Positions 1-11,280 of a stretch of DNA of 64,000 bases are shown piece by piece. Under the pieces are notes generated by a model. It ran no database searches, was not told the DNA's origin, and worked only from the letters and a program-made list of their open reading frames with translations. Position numbers and translations under genes: made by a program. Position 1 is the stretch's first letter, and each line of letters opens with the position of its first letter. Origin of the DNA: Castanea sativa (Eukaryota > Streptophyta > Magnoliopsida > Fagales > Fagaceae); NCBI RefSeq assembly GCF_040712315.1, contig NC_134017.1, forward strand, positions 16,398,001-16,462,000, written 5' to 3'.

Positions 1-948
1 CTACTTAGGAATTAATTGGCCCTCTACTATTATATTTTAAAGCTCAGACTCTTTGGTCACACACAATACTACAATAGTATTGATTCTCGAAAAAAAAAAA
101 AAAATACAATAATACTGTCCTTATACACAAATTATTATTATTATCATTATTATTATTATTATTATTTTGTTGGGATTAATAGAACCTCGTTTCCTTAAAT
201 TCTCCAACTTTCTACAGTGAAATTGACTCTTAATTTAAAACTATTTTCATGATAATTAAATCGAAAAAAAAAAGAGAGAAATTCTACCGGCAAGGTTATC
301 TCGCTATCATGAGTATGCTTATACTTTATAAAAAACGAGGACCCAAATGCCGGGTATTAGTGAAAAACAAAGGAAATTTTGGAGCAGAGAAGAGAAGAGA
401 ATGCATGGGTTTCAGTGATATATTATTTATCAAATTGGGATTTGTATACTTTTCAGTAACCAATTATACATCGTCTTCTGTACGTACCATCTACATGAAA
501 GTGCGTTAAATAATTATGACACAATGTGGGAAAGAGATATGATCAAGAAAGAAAGCAAGAGAAACCCATTAATATTTTTATTTTTAAGAGAATTTAAAAG
601 CTGCTTGGCTTGCAAAATGGTGCAGCAAGGTCATGTGGGGAGGGAGTGATAAATAAACAAAGAATTAGGTGTACTACGTTGTGGGGTAACATAACTGTCC
701 ACCCGATCCTAGACATTTGCCCTTCCATGGGCTCCACTCTCAGTAAATATTAATAGTATTAATTACATAGTCAATTCTATAGTATTTTTCTTCTTCTTCC
801 AAGTTTTTGATTAAACCAGGGCCTCATAGTCAAAATTTTATGCTACATTTTAGTATCACATATACCAAATTTCTTATATGAAATGGAAAGGGCATAGTTA
901 TATTGGAATATTGGACTGGCTAAAAAGTGAAATAAACTGAATAGATAA
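1..948. other. AT-rich spacer without recognisable gene
   Basis: Low-complexity AT-rich DNA with short A-runs and an ATT microsatellite near 130-165. The open frames are short, rich in Tyr, Phe and Lys, and lack any recognisable domain or splice partner. I see no gene here. Confidence 0.6.
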
Positions 949-1801
949 GGTTAGATTCTAAATATTTAAGAATATGTTTTAATTTTATATAAGTTGGCAA
1001 ACCAAGAACTAAAACATGTCTACTTTAAGATTTCTAAGTCTTATAATAGTGTTAGACATTGCTCATATTGGTTCAAGTCAAATTCAAGAACAATCAAGCT
1101 GTAAAAAGAAGAATTTAGAATCTACAAGGCTCGACTGATCGAGAATTGTATTATGCAGAATTTGAATCAAGCCCAAAGCCTATGAAAACATTTAGGGTTT
1201 GTGTTCAACACTACCAGGTATAAAAGAGAAACCCTAAATGTATGTCAAAAGTTCGTGGAAGAATTGTGAGTTACTCCTGTCATATTCGTGAGGTTTTGTA
1301 ACCTTCTAACTCAACAAGCTTCTATCAAGAAGAAGATCCATATTCAAGAACTGGTGGAGATAAGTTGCTGCATACAAAATCAATAATTGTTGATGGTCTA
1401 AAGCTTTGAGTGATATCTCAAAGTTACAAACGTGGGTGTTTGTGTGTGACAAATTCAGATAAAAGAATATGTGGATTCGGAGTTACGTGTGGTCACATGA
1501 GTGAGTAAGTACAACAAGAGGTAGTTTTAGATTTAGAGAAAAATCTATTGTAAATCTTCCATTCTATCATAGTGAATTTGTTGCCTTGATGATAGTTTAA
1601 GTTAAATCCTCTTTAGGTTTTTTACCTTGAAGCTAGATTGTTTTATTGATTTTCCTAGGTTATCATATCGCTTATCTTCTTTACTTTTCTGCACTTAGTG
1701 GTATATTTGTATGTGTTTAACCTAGATCTAAATAATAAATCTAAATATCAACTTGGTTAATTAATTAGGTTAATCAATCTGAGTGTACAAGGGTTTAAAC
1801 A
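949..1801 (+). repeat. Degenerate solo LTR, same family as the LTR at 61080
   Basis: The segment lines up with the LTR at 61080-61987 over most of its length. Shared landmarks in order are a GTTAGATTCTAA-like start, GTTGGCAAACCA, a CTCGACTGATCGAG motif, a TATAAAAG-type core followed by GAAACCCTAA, and a conserved 3' block containing AACCTAGATCTAAATAATAA and GGTTAATTAATTAGGTTAA. The end GGGTTTAAACA fits an LTR terminus. No coding sequence follows, so it is best read as a solo LTR. The target duplication is no longer clear, which suggests age. Confidence 0.65.
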
Positions 1802-2988
1802 AATAAATAGATTAGATGTTGAAGATTATGATAGGGAAAATAATTGAAAATAAAATAAAAGGGAAGGAGGTGAGGGTTTGCTACTAATGAAAAGATGGTT
1901 GTAAAGGATGTATTAGTTAGAATTATGGTTAAATTATTAAATTAACTTTTTTTTAATGATTAAAATTTTTGAAACAATTAATAATTTATCATATTATCAA
2001 AGTGTTAGAATTTAGAACAAAAATATGGTTTATTCTTGCGTGCTTGCGTTAGACCCATTTCTTCTCATTTGACTTGATAAATTTTCACACTATAAATTAA
2101 TAAGGACTACTCTTCTTATCATTTTGGAATTCATTTTTTCATGAAAATATTAAATCCTCATTTAAAACTCATTAATTAAATGAAATTATTACTTTTTATC
2201 TCATTTAATTATTACTTGACCAATTCATTTAATCATTTTAGAATTAAAATTCATAGACATTAAGTTTTGCATGTACTGTGATTGATAAAACATAGACTAG
2301 CTAGAAGTCTTGAACATGACTCTATGATGTGGAAATTTTGGAATGAGCTTGATTGTACTGGCTAGGTGGATTGAGGTCTGGTGCATGTAATTGCACCATG
2401 CAATTACCCCATATCCTTCACAAAATTGTTTTACATTTGTAACTTTAACTTTTTACTTATTTTTAATACTTTTTCATTTAATAGTTGAAATTAAAAGTTG
2501 TTTTTTATTTACGCTGACAGGCTCTTCGCTTTAAAAAAAAAATAAAAATAAAGATATAGCTCATGCTGTAATATTTCAGAAGTGTGATGTAGATCTAGAA
2601 AATTAGGCCATAGTTGCTTTTTGAGCAAGTTTGTTTTTTGGAATATCAAATTCGGGAAAATCATTTTCCCAAAATGATACCAAGAAATTTCGCAATTGTA
2701 CCACATCCATACATGTTCATGATGGATTTTCTCAATTAACTATTTTTATTTTTTGGTAAATTTGATACGTATATTGGAAATTGGAACTATGACACTTTGG
2801 GACCTTTTTCTTTGTGGGCAAAAGATGATACTGTGGGACTTTGATCTTATCCCTGCATGCATACTTTCTTCTATTCAAGCTACTAAGACTTTATGCCAAG
2901 GGTACTCAGAAGTACAGTGTATATATATTTGTACATTTAATTAAAGTGTCGATATTTTATTATACCTACACGTACGAGAGAGAATAGA

Positions 2989-3028
<40 letters not shown>

Positions 3029-3365
3029 CTTAATAATTAATTAAAAAACTATGTGGTACGAGAGAGCAAGAATAGAAATGCATGTGGATGATGGAACCTA
3101 GCACATGCAGTACGTGATGTGCATGACTTTTTCTGATAATATATCCGATTTCTTTTATCTCTCAATTGTCTTTGGTGCTAATTGTGTAGGGATCTTTCCA
3201 TGTTATTTGTAAAGAAGATGATATGGCTTTTGTCCCCTCCCACAGTACCCTTTTGCCCACTATCTATGACTTTCTCTGTGTTCTAAATTATTGCAAATTC
3301 TAACTTTTTAATGGTACCCATTTATTATGCTACTCTTTTTTTTCTTCCTTTTTTTTAGAAACTAT
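1802..3365. other. AT-rich spacer with a (TA)n tract
   Basis: No gene is visible. A (TA)n microsatellite of about 31 bases lies at 2992-3022. The open frames at 2509-2706 (minus) and 2753-2944 (plus) are short and carry no recognisable motif. Confidence 0.55.
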
Positions 3366-3698
3366 GGTGCGGTTTGGATACAGATTATCTGCGTTGCGTC
3401 TGCTGCTGCTGCGTTTTTTTTTTTTTTTTTTTTTTTTTTTCTGCTGATGCACGGGTCAAGGGGGACAGCAGCTACTGTTCATGCTACTGTGCATGAACAG
3501 TAGCCGCAATAGCTGACTTTTCAGCACATCTGTGGGTCCCGTGTACTGTTCACGGGACCCACAAACTTCACTTTTCAGATTTTTTAAAATTAAAAATGGG
3601 ACCCACGGCACTATTCACACATTTAAAAATTATTTTGGTACAGTGTTTTCAGTTTTCAGTTTTCAGTTTTCAGCAATAAGCTGTATCCAAACGGACCC
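3366..3698. mobile_element. MITE with GTTTGGATACAG terminal inverted repeats
   Basis: A perfect 12-bp inverted pair GTTTGGATACAG lies at 3372-3383 and, reverse-complemented, at 3681-3692. It sits within longer imperfect termini (GGTGCG... and ...CGGACCC). The interior has a T-run at about 3414-3440 and two short hairpins, CTGTTCATG/CATGAACAG and GGGTCCCGTG/CACGGGACCC. A diverged relative is at 16677-16947. Size and termini fit a Tourist/PIF-type MITE, but I could not fix the target duplication, so the superfamily is open. Confidence 0.7.
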
Positions 3699-6663
3699 TA
3701 TTTATTATTATGGTACTTGGAAGTCCAAAATCAAAGGGAAAAGTTGAAATTGTGGAACATGGTCTAGGAGAAGTTATCATGCATCGGGCGCATACGATTT
3801 TTTCCTTACTGACAAGTGGCTCAACACCTATCAAGCCATCTGTCAGTAATCTCATGCGTTCGGTGGATTAAGAAATAAGTAGACATTTTTGTAATTAGCA
3901 TGTTATGGGGGTCCTCCTGGTGGGTCAGTACCGTTACTGGTTGGTAATGACTAAACCTATAGCTTCGTTAAAAAGTTGGGTGTTGGTCTTTGTACTATTT
4001 AATGATTTTCCTCCAACCAATTTATGAGAAATATGTGAATGTAAGTGAAATATTCTCTGAAGTCAAATCATCTCTTATTTTTATTTATTAATTTTTTTTT
4101 ATAGTTCTAGTAGAATTTAAGTGTACAGTATCTACTTTATGATGATTATGGTTAAGATATCAATTTTCGGTATCAGTAAGTTAGAATATTATATATTTTA
4201 TTTAATGATATATTTTTTTTTTACCAATTGAGTTAACTAAAATTTATAATTTTTTTATTATTATTATTACAAAGAGAAGATATTGTCATATTTGAGATGT
4301 CCATATTTAAAAAGGCAATTGTCTCTCCCGACTCTCGATTTCCTGGCTCCGTCATTAATCATGCCTATTTAGAATATCTCAAACTTATTTTATTAAGGTC
4401 ATGTTAAGAAACTCTTTAAACCTATTCAACTTCTTGTTATTCTTATTTTAAGTGTATTCAGAATAACATTATTGATATATTTTGTTACAGTAGTATAATT
4501 TTTTTAAAAAATAATTGTTAGAACAAGTGGGAAATGGGGAGTTTGAAGTTTGAACCATAACAGTTCTTATCATGATAGGGAAATATTTGGTCTTAAATTA
4601 CATTTTTTTTCTTCTTTTCCTAGAAAACCATTCACTCAAATCAGTCGGAAATGAATATCTCCACACCTTTTTAGCTAGGAATCCCAGCCTCAGCATATTA
4701 TGATATGATTTTTCTACTGCAGCCTCTACGTATTAGGCAGGAGTTTGGACACATCAAGCTCAAAAAAAATCTTCTTATGCAAAGGCTTTATCGGACATAT
4801 TAATATACCAGCAAAACTATATCTGTAGTCAATTTCTTTTTCTGGTTCTGATTTCCAGCGAAACAAACAGAATGGAAATGTTATGTCACAATTATTTCAC
4901 CCTTAAGCATTAGAATTGCACAAAAATATAATCACACCCCCTTTAAAAATACACTACTTTCACCATAAATATGCATGGGTCTACAAGTTCCACAATTGAA
5001 GAAGCTCCCATAAAGAATTTAGACAACACAGAGTCATAAGGCTGGTGGAACACAAATCAAAACAAAAGGAAAGGCCTGGTCTCAAAGAAGTTAAAACTTA
5101 AAAAGAACCCCACACCACACATGACTATTAAATGGTAATGGAGCAAATATGGACTCAATGTCCGATGCTTCTTTCTTTTTCAAAAGACATAGGAATAGTT
5201 ATAAGGAGATACATTAAATAAAATAACTAGGAAAAGTCACAGTCCCATTCTGTGTGACCTTCCCTTCACGTGGCCTAATTAAAAGGTTAATTGTTTGATA
5301 GCATTAGGTTCTTTTGGAGTGGGTGAATTTGCCATCTGCCAGAGTTAATATACTTTACAAGATAATTGTAAGAATATATATAAAAAAAAAGGGGTAGCCC
5401 TAGAAATAATTAAGTTCTATTTTATAGATAAGAAAAAGATGGAGTACATATAGGGATATGCCTTTATAGCTATACTTAACCCAAGAGATTTCATTTTGAC
5501 CAGGTTAGAATGCTACAAAGAAAAAGATAAAGGTTCCAGGCTCTTACATTGTCAAATTTTTATTTTGATTTAATGATTTTATTAAAGTTTTCTTACCTAC
5601 AATTTTTTTTGGGGTCAAAAAATTAATTTAATTTGCATTTCCTATCAAACAAATAAGAGGAATTAGAGATGTACAAAGAGGCATTGGTGTTAGGAATTTG
5701 TTGGCTTCAATTCAGTTTGAACATTTAAAATGACTGCCTGTGCAGGTTGGGACTTGGGAGTGAACTAAGAGTGTCAAATTTGTGAGTTCTAAATGAGAAT
5801 TTGAGATAGGTATAACGACATTTGGTTTGATTTAAGCTTGTGAGTGTGGTTTGTGAACATAATTTATACGAGTTGGTGATAATTTAAAAGAGGGGGGGCT
5901 ACTAAAAATTGGTTGAGTGTTTGTATTTTATAATGTGAGTTTTTGGTTGGAAACCATAATAGAGTTGTAATTAAGCTTGACCAGACCATGTTAAAATTTT
6001 GTTATTTTATGTGGTTAATTATTTTATTGTTGTTCTTGTAGATATGCCTCCCTTCCAAAATTTTAACAAATGAGTATTCAAACTTCTGTTCACACAGGGT
6101 TGAGATAATTTTTTCTATGGAAAAAGATTGAGGTGAACAGCTCTGCAACAGCTTATGAATCACTTAAACAAAGAGCAAGAAGGTTAAAAAGAGTGAGATT
6201 GGCTAACCACTCACTTAGAATGACGACATTAACATAAACAAAACACACTAAAGGGGAGCGTAATTAACTGTGTTCTTGAACCACCCACCCTTAAACTTTA
6301 TAGGCACATGGTCACAGAAAGGCCAGTTGGGCTATCAATTCGTAGTTTCCAGTTCATATATTTGTCTATTCTGACTTTGATTTTTTTTTTTCTCTGATAG
6401 ATAGGATAGAATTTTAAGTGATGATATCCGTTTTTATAATGATTATCTTTTTATTATTAGGATAAAATACCAATTGGTTTGGTATAGGCAAGGTTTGAAT
6501 TCAAAAACTTTTATTTAAAAATAAGAGACTTTACAGTTGAATAGACTAGAACCCACTTGTTTATTCATCTTCATCAAAAGTTCTTTGACTACCATAAATT
6601 GGTCAATATTTTGGTTGATTCCCCTCGCAAAAGCTAAATACTCAATGAAAATTTTGGACAACA
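3699..6663. other. Non-coding AT-rich region
   Basis: No open frame with a recognisable domain, no splice-linked exon series and no clear transposon termini. It reads as decayed intergenic DNA. Confidence 0.5.
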
Positions 6664-7285
6664 TAGGGGCTATTTGGTAAGAGTATTTAAATATAATTTT
6701 TTATTTTGTAATCGGTAAAATAGTGGGTTCCACACTTGAATTTATTATTTAGCTAATAGTTTTCAAAAAACGGTATCTTATTTTCCTAATTTAAAACATG
6801 ATTTTGAAAACGGCTTAGGAGTGTTTTTAGGATTTAGAAAATGTTTTTAATGACATAGTTGCAAATAAATTGAAAAAAGTGGACTCCACATATCTGTCCA
6901 AATTCTTTTATTTCTTAAATTTTGCAGTTTATCTTTATTACAAAAAGAATTCTCACACTTCAAATTTGGAACTTATTATTAAAAAAAAAAATGATGAGCT
7001 CTATTCCCTTATCATTATCCACCAAAAAAAGAAAAAGTAACTACAAATTCTACACGTTATTTTTTATAAATATATATTTTTTAAATCTCAAAAATAGATA
7101 TGGTCTCCTAAACAATTGTTTTTATTTTTAGTATTTTGAAAATTTTTCTTAAAAGTTGGAGCTAAACACATAAAATATAAAAATTATTATCTGAAAACTA
7201 GTTTCAAGTTCAATTTTTTTAAAATTATTTTTTTTACTATTTTGAAAACAAAAACAAAAATTCTCCTACCAATCACATCCTAACA
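6664..7285. mobile_element. Possible MITE with weak terminal inverted repeats
   Basis: The left end GGGGCTATTTGGTAAGAG and the reverse complement of the right end (GGATGTGATTGGTAGGAGAA) are similar but imperfect. The interior is AT-rich and non-coding, with phrases such as GTGGGTTCCACA typical of plant MITEs. No target duplication was found, so this is a weak call. Confidence 0.35.
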
Positions 7286-8240
7286 TCTCAAGCTTTTTGC
7301 TGCTGCTTTGGTCATAACAAAATATTTTATCAGTTCTAAAAAAATTGGTTTTGGTTATACAAGTACACAACACCAACTCCTGTTTCATACTCATTCTCAT
7401 CGAATATTTTTGATGATCCATATAATAAACATAAAAGTAGGAAAAAAAATTCTTTAGAAAGTCCATGTTTACTTCAAAATGCCTTCTGAAAATATTAGAG
7501 TATACACAGACATAAGTCATTAATTAACCTATCAAGAAGTGCATAGCTAATTTCTTTTATCTCATCTTAGAAGCACTACGTTTTCGTATAAGAATACATT
7601 AAGCCAACATGCTGCTGAGAGTGACCTGAGACATAAATTGTTTTTAGTTACAACTTACAAAGAATGTTGATGTGCTGTACTCAAACTAGTCTCCAAATTG
7701 TATAACATTGTTATTTTCTTGCTGTGGATTCATTTGTACCATCTATTTAGAAGTATTCAATGTCACAGAAAATAATCATATTTTAAAGCAAGTTCATCCA
7801 TGGTAATTGACAATTGATTCACTGCCATGTGAACTGAAGGAGACTATTCTAGCTAAGCCTGTGAAAATATGCCAGACTATGCCTTATAGGGTGCCCCTTC
7901 AAGGTTTCAGCCTGGTCAAACATTAACCACTAGTCTTATTAATAATTTAATATTGATAGACTTATTTTTTTTTTATTAAACGAATATCAAACTTAATTAT
8001 CTACACTTTTATGTCCATGCACGGGTATCTAGATTTAAGGGCTGGATATCTTATCTACAGTGAGGTCTACATATTGTTTTAAATCAATTTTTTTTCCTTC
8101 CAACTTATCTTATTTTATATGATCATGCACAATTTGTTTATAACCTCAATTTTTTTAATAATGTATTATTGTATTTTTGACTTGTTAACATGTAAAATGG
8201 TTGGTTGTTTCATTTTGGTTTGTTTATTTTTAAAAGAAAG
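7286..8240. other. Non-coding spacer
   Basis: No supported gene. The minus-strand frame at 7266-7520 has no homology that I recognise and overlaps the terminus of the possible MITE. Confidence 0.5.
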
Positions 8241-8398
8241 GTGCTACGTCCACAACATTTTTACAACAAATCATAGGTGGTTAGTTGTTATTGGTTCAAA
8301 TTTGAACCTAACACTAAGATTACTTTTTTGCCCCAACAATAACAACCAGTAACATCCTGCCATTTAGGATTTGTTGTAAAAATGTTGTGGACATATCA
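8241..8398. mobile_element. Short MITE with about 30-bp terminal inverted repeats
   Basis: The termini share the core TCCACAACATTTTTACAACA and continue through AATC. The left copy is at 8249-8272 and the inverted copy at about 8368-8392, with diverged outer ends TGCTACG and TGATATG. The roughly 160-bp length and non-coding centre are typical of a MITE. The target duplication is unresolved. Confidence 0.7.
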
Positions 8399-8735
8399 TT
8401 TCTCTTTTTAAAATATATGTAATATGTCTAGAACATGTGTCATTTTTCTATCTTCTTTGAAAGGGTGACACACGGGAGATCCTTATTGATTTGGGGTCCA
8501 TGATTGTAAAGTTGAACATTAAAATTTATTAATTTTCCAACAAATTGATTTTAGAGTTAATCGTTAGGATCTTTCAATTTATATATGATGATCTTGGACC
8601 AATGATTGTCGATGATCCTAAAAAATCACAAATAAAAAATGAAGTTATATGACTCACTCTTTTTCTGAAGATGCAAAATAATTAAAATGTTAAACTCCTT
8701 TTTGTTGTTATAATGTCTATATATATATATATATA

Positions 8736-9325
8736 GGGGTGGAGCCAGGGGCAGTTGCCCCTCGACCCGCCCAAAATTACCATTAGTTATTATATTAATA
8801 CTTATTAAATATCACTGTCTACTTTTTGTTTTTGGGTTTATTAAATGCTACTATATTTCTTTGGTCTTGAAATAGAGCACAACTTCTAAACAAACCATTT
8901 AGGAACTCTAAGTCCTCCACTATCATGCCTTGCGTTGAATTTTTTAGTCTATTCTTACCATATTATAATTAGAACCTTTTATGGGTCCACATTAACCAAA
9001 ATAATAAAAATTTACATATGTTACACTCAGTATCTATCTAATTGCTAATAATTTCATTCGTAACTTGAGTTTTGGCTCTTAAAAAAAATTAACAAATAGA
9101 TCACTCATGTGAGAAATATCTCAATAAATAAATACAATATTATGAATAAGCTTTTTTTGTAGAGTTTTTTTTTTTTTTGGTATAATTACATTAAATATCA
9201 CTTACTATTTAAATGAATAGCTTTTAATTTTTCAAATTGGTCTATTTTATATTCACATAATATGTGTAAGTGCATGTATCATATATAAATTTTGCACCCC
9301 TAACTCAAATCCTAGCTTCGCCATT
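8736..9325. mobile_element. Non-autonomous TIR-like element inserted in a TA microsatellite
   Basis: The left end GGGGTGGAGCCAGGGG and the inverse of the right end (CAATGGCGAAGCTAGGATTT) resemble each other. Both flanks are TATATATA tracts (about 8716-8735 and 9326-9336), as expected if the element landed in a TA repeat and duplicated part of it. No coding potential. The superfamily is uncertain. Confidence 0.5.
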
Positions 9326-11150
9326 GTATATATATAAAGTATAATGAATTAAATATAGGAATCCATATGTGCATGCCAATGAACTTTGGTTCAAATGGCA
9401 CCTCTTCATCCATTGGTTCAAATGGCACCTCTTCATCCATGGACCGAGTTTTTATTTTAGGTTTATTTCATTTTTGACCATTGGTATCAGCTTATTTAAG
9501 TGTTTTTCCTCATTTTAGAAAAAAGAATTTATTTTTTTCTAGTTTGTCTAACTAATTTTTCTTTTTACCCAAATCAAATTCTTTATTCTAAACCCAATTT
9601 CAATTGAATATTATTTCTTCATTCATTTATTTTATTCCTCTCACTTCATTTTCAAAAACACACTTTATTTTGTCACAGTTACTAAGATACAAAAACAATA
9701 AAAAAATGTTTAGGGAATGCATAGTGTTTTGCTCCCTAAAGATAGGGAATGAGTAATGCACTTTACTTTAGGGTTGGCCCGTTTTAAATTCAAAATAAAA
9801 CAGACAGATTCAAGTCGAGTTAGCAAATTTTGGCCCATTTTGCCATGATTAACCCCATTTTGTGGTAGAAATTGGTACTTTGATGTGGGTAGGTTTTTGG
9901 GTGTCTGTTGGTTTTGGTTATTTGTATTAACCTTTTATCATATTTTAGATAACTTGCCATCGATTCTCAAAACCAACATATGTTTAATCCAATTCCAACA
10001 TGTGTAAAACCCGTCATTTTACATAGAAAACCATGGCCTAGATAATTATATCACGTTTTGTTTATTGTAATGTAATTGAAAATTATCCTCAGTGCATTTT
10101 AATTTTTTTTAATTTTTTAATTTTGATACTTTGATACCCAGTGCATTTTTATTTTGGTTGGTTGGGATAGACTTAAAGGCAGAAACTTTTAAAAAATCTA
10201 CCACAAATAACATTGTTAAAGATTGAATATAGATTAAAAACCTTAAAAAGATTCTCCTTCAAAAAAAAGAAAAGAAAACCTTAAAAGGAATCTATCACAA
10301 ATGTTGCCCGCTGGCCCTTTCTTGTAAAGCTGTTGGGCCAATTCCCATCTCTTCCATCCCGTCCTTTGTGTTGGTATGTGGGCTGTGGAGAGAGAGATGG
10401 GCTTGACCCGTTAAAATCTTATGGGTAATAAGTGTCTTTTTTATCCAGCCAGAAAAAGAAAACACAGGAGTACTATGAAGGCTATATGTATTATTGAATT
10501 TTGTGGAATGCTATTGTTATTGAATTTTGATAAAATGTTTCATTATACATTTCTCCAACATTTTTTTTTCATTTCTTTTTGGGTAAACATCCTTTTTTCA
10601 ATATGAATACTATGCATTAATGTCTTTTCAAGGCTATGGTGCCGGCATTGACTTTGAGTAATTTCCACAACCTTTGCTTAGCAGCTAGCACATCCACAAC
10701 CAATGGCTGAGATTGGCACAACACAAGGTCCTCGTTTTTTGGCTCTCTTTTCTTTTTGGTCTCAATCTTACCAGTCAAATCACATAAATTCGAATAGTAT
10801 TTGTGTAAGACCATGAATATTGATTCAGTCAGGAAAAAAAAATCTGTAACTATTGGACTGTATACCATCAAGACAGTTGTTTCATAAATTTACAGCTAAT
10901 TTCAACCAATAATCCTGCGCACGGGACCTAATTATGTCATATAAATGCAATTTCAACCTTGAAAAAGATTGAGCAACCAATTGAAAGACTAGGGTCAGTA
11001 ATTGACCCCCGTGAAGATATAACTATGTGCATCAAGAATTTAAAGTTGAGAGAGGCACGGGATGTGAATGAGAGGGAGAGTTTTCTTTGCTCTATAGCCT
11101 CAAATTTTTACAATCAAAATCAAGTGAATCCGTGAGTCATTTAAGTATCA
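9326..11150. other. Non-coding region upstream of the 104-aa gene
   Basis: No convincing coding region. A 22-bp phrase beginning TTGGTTCAAATGG is tandemly repeated near 9389-9440. The short frames at 10421-10606 and 10617-10871 have no recognisable content. Confidence 0.5.
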
Positions 11151-11164
11151 TTGACATTTTTTAG

Positions 11165-11174
11165 CTATATATAG
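11165..11174 (+). promoter_or_regulatory. Probable TATA box of the 104-aa gene
   Basis: The TATATATAGA string in the context AGCTATATATAGACTC lies about 110 bp upstream of the proposed start codon. Transcription would start near 11200, leaving a leader of roughly 80 nt. This is inferred from position and motif only. Confidence 0.5.
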
Positions 11175-11221
11175 ACTCATCTATGAATGAAGGAAGTGAC
11201 TTATTGCCATTGTTGGTTGTT

Positions 11222-11260
11222 ATGGGCAGCAATTGCTATCTATTTTGTGTGCTCAAGTGA
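11222..11260 (+). promoter_or_regulatory. Upstream ORF in the leader of the 104-aa gene
   Basis: An ATG at 11222 opens a 12-codon frame (MGSNCYLFCVLK) that ends in TGA at 11258-11260, 20 nt before the main start at 11281 and in a different frame. If the transcript starts near 11200 as the TATA position suggests, ribosomes would meet this ATG first. Repressive uORF control is inference. Confidence 0.4.
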
Positions 11261-11280
11261 TTTGGACTTCTATGCTCTAC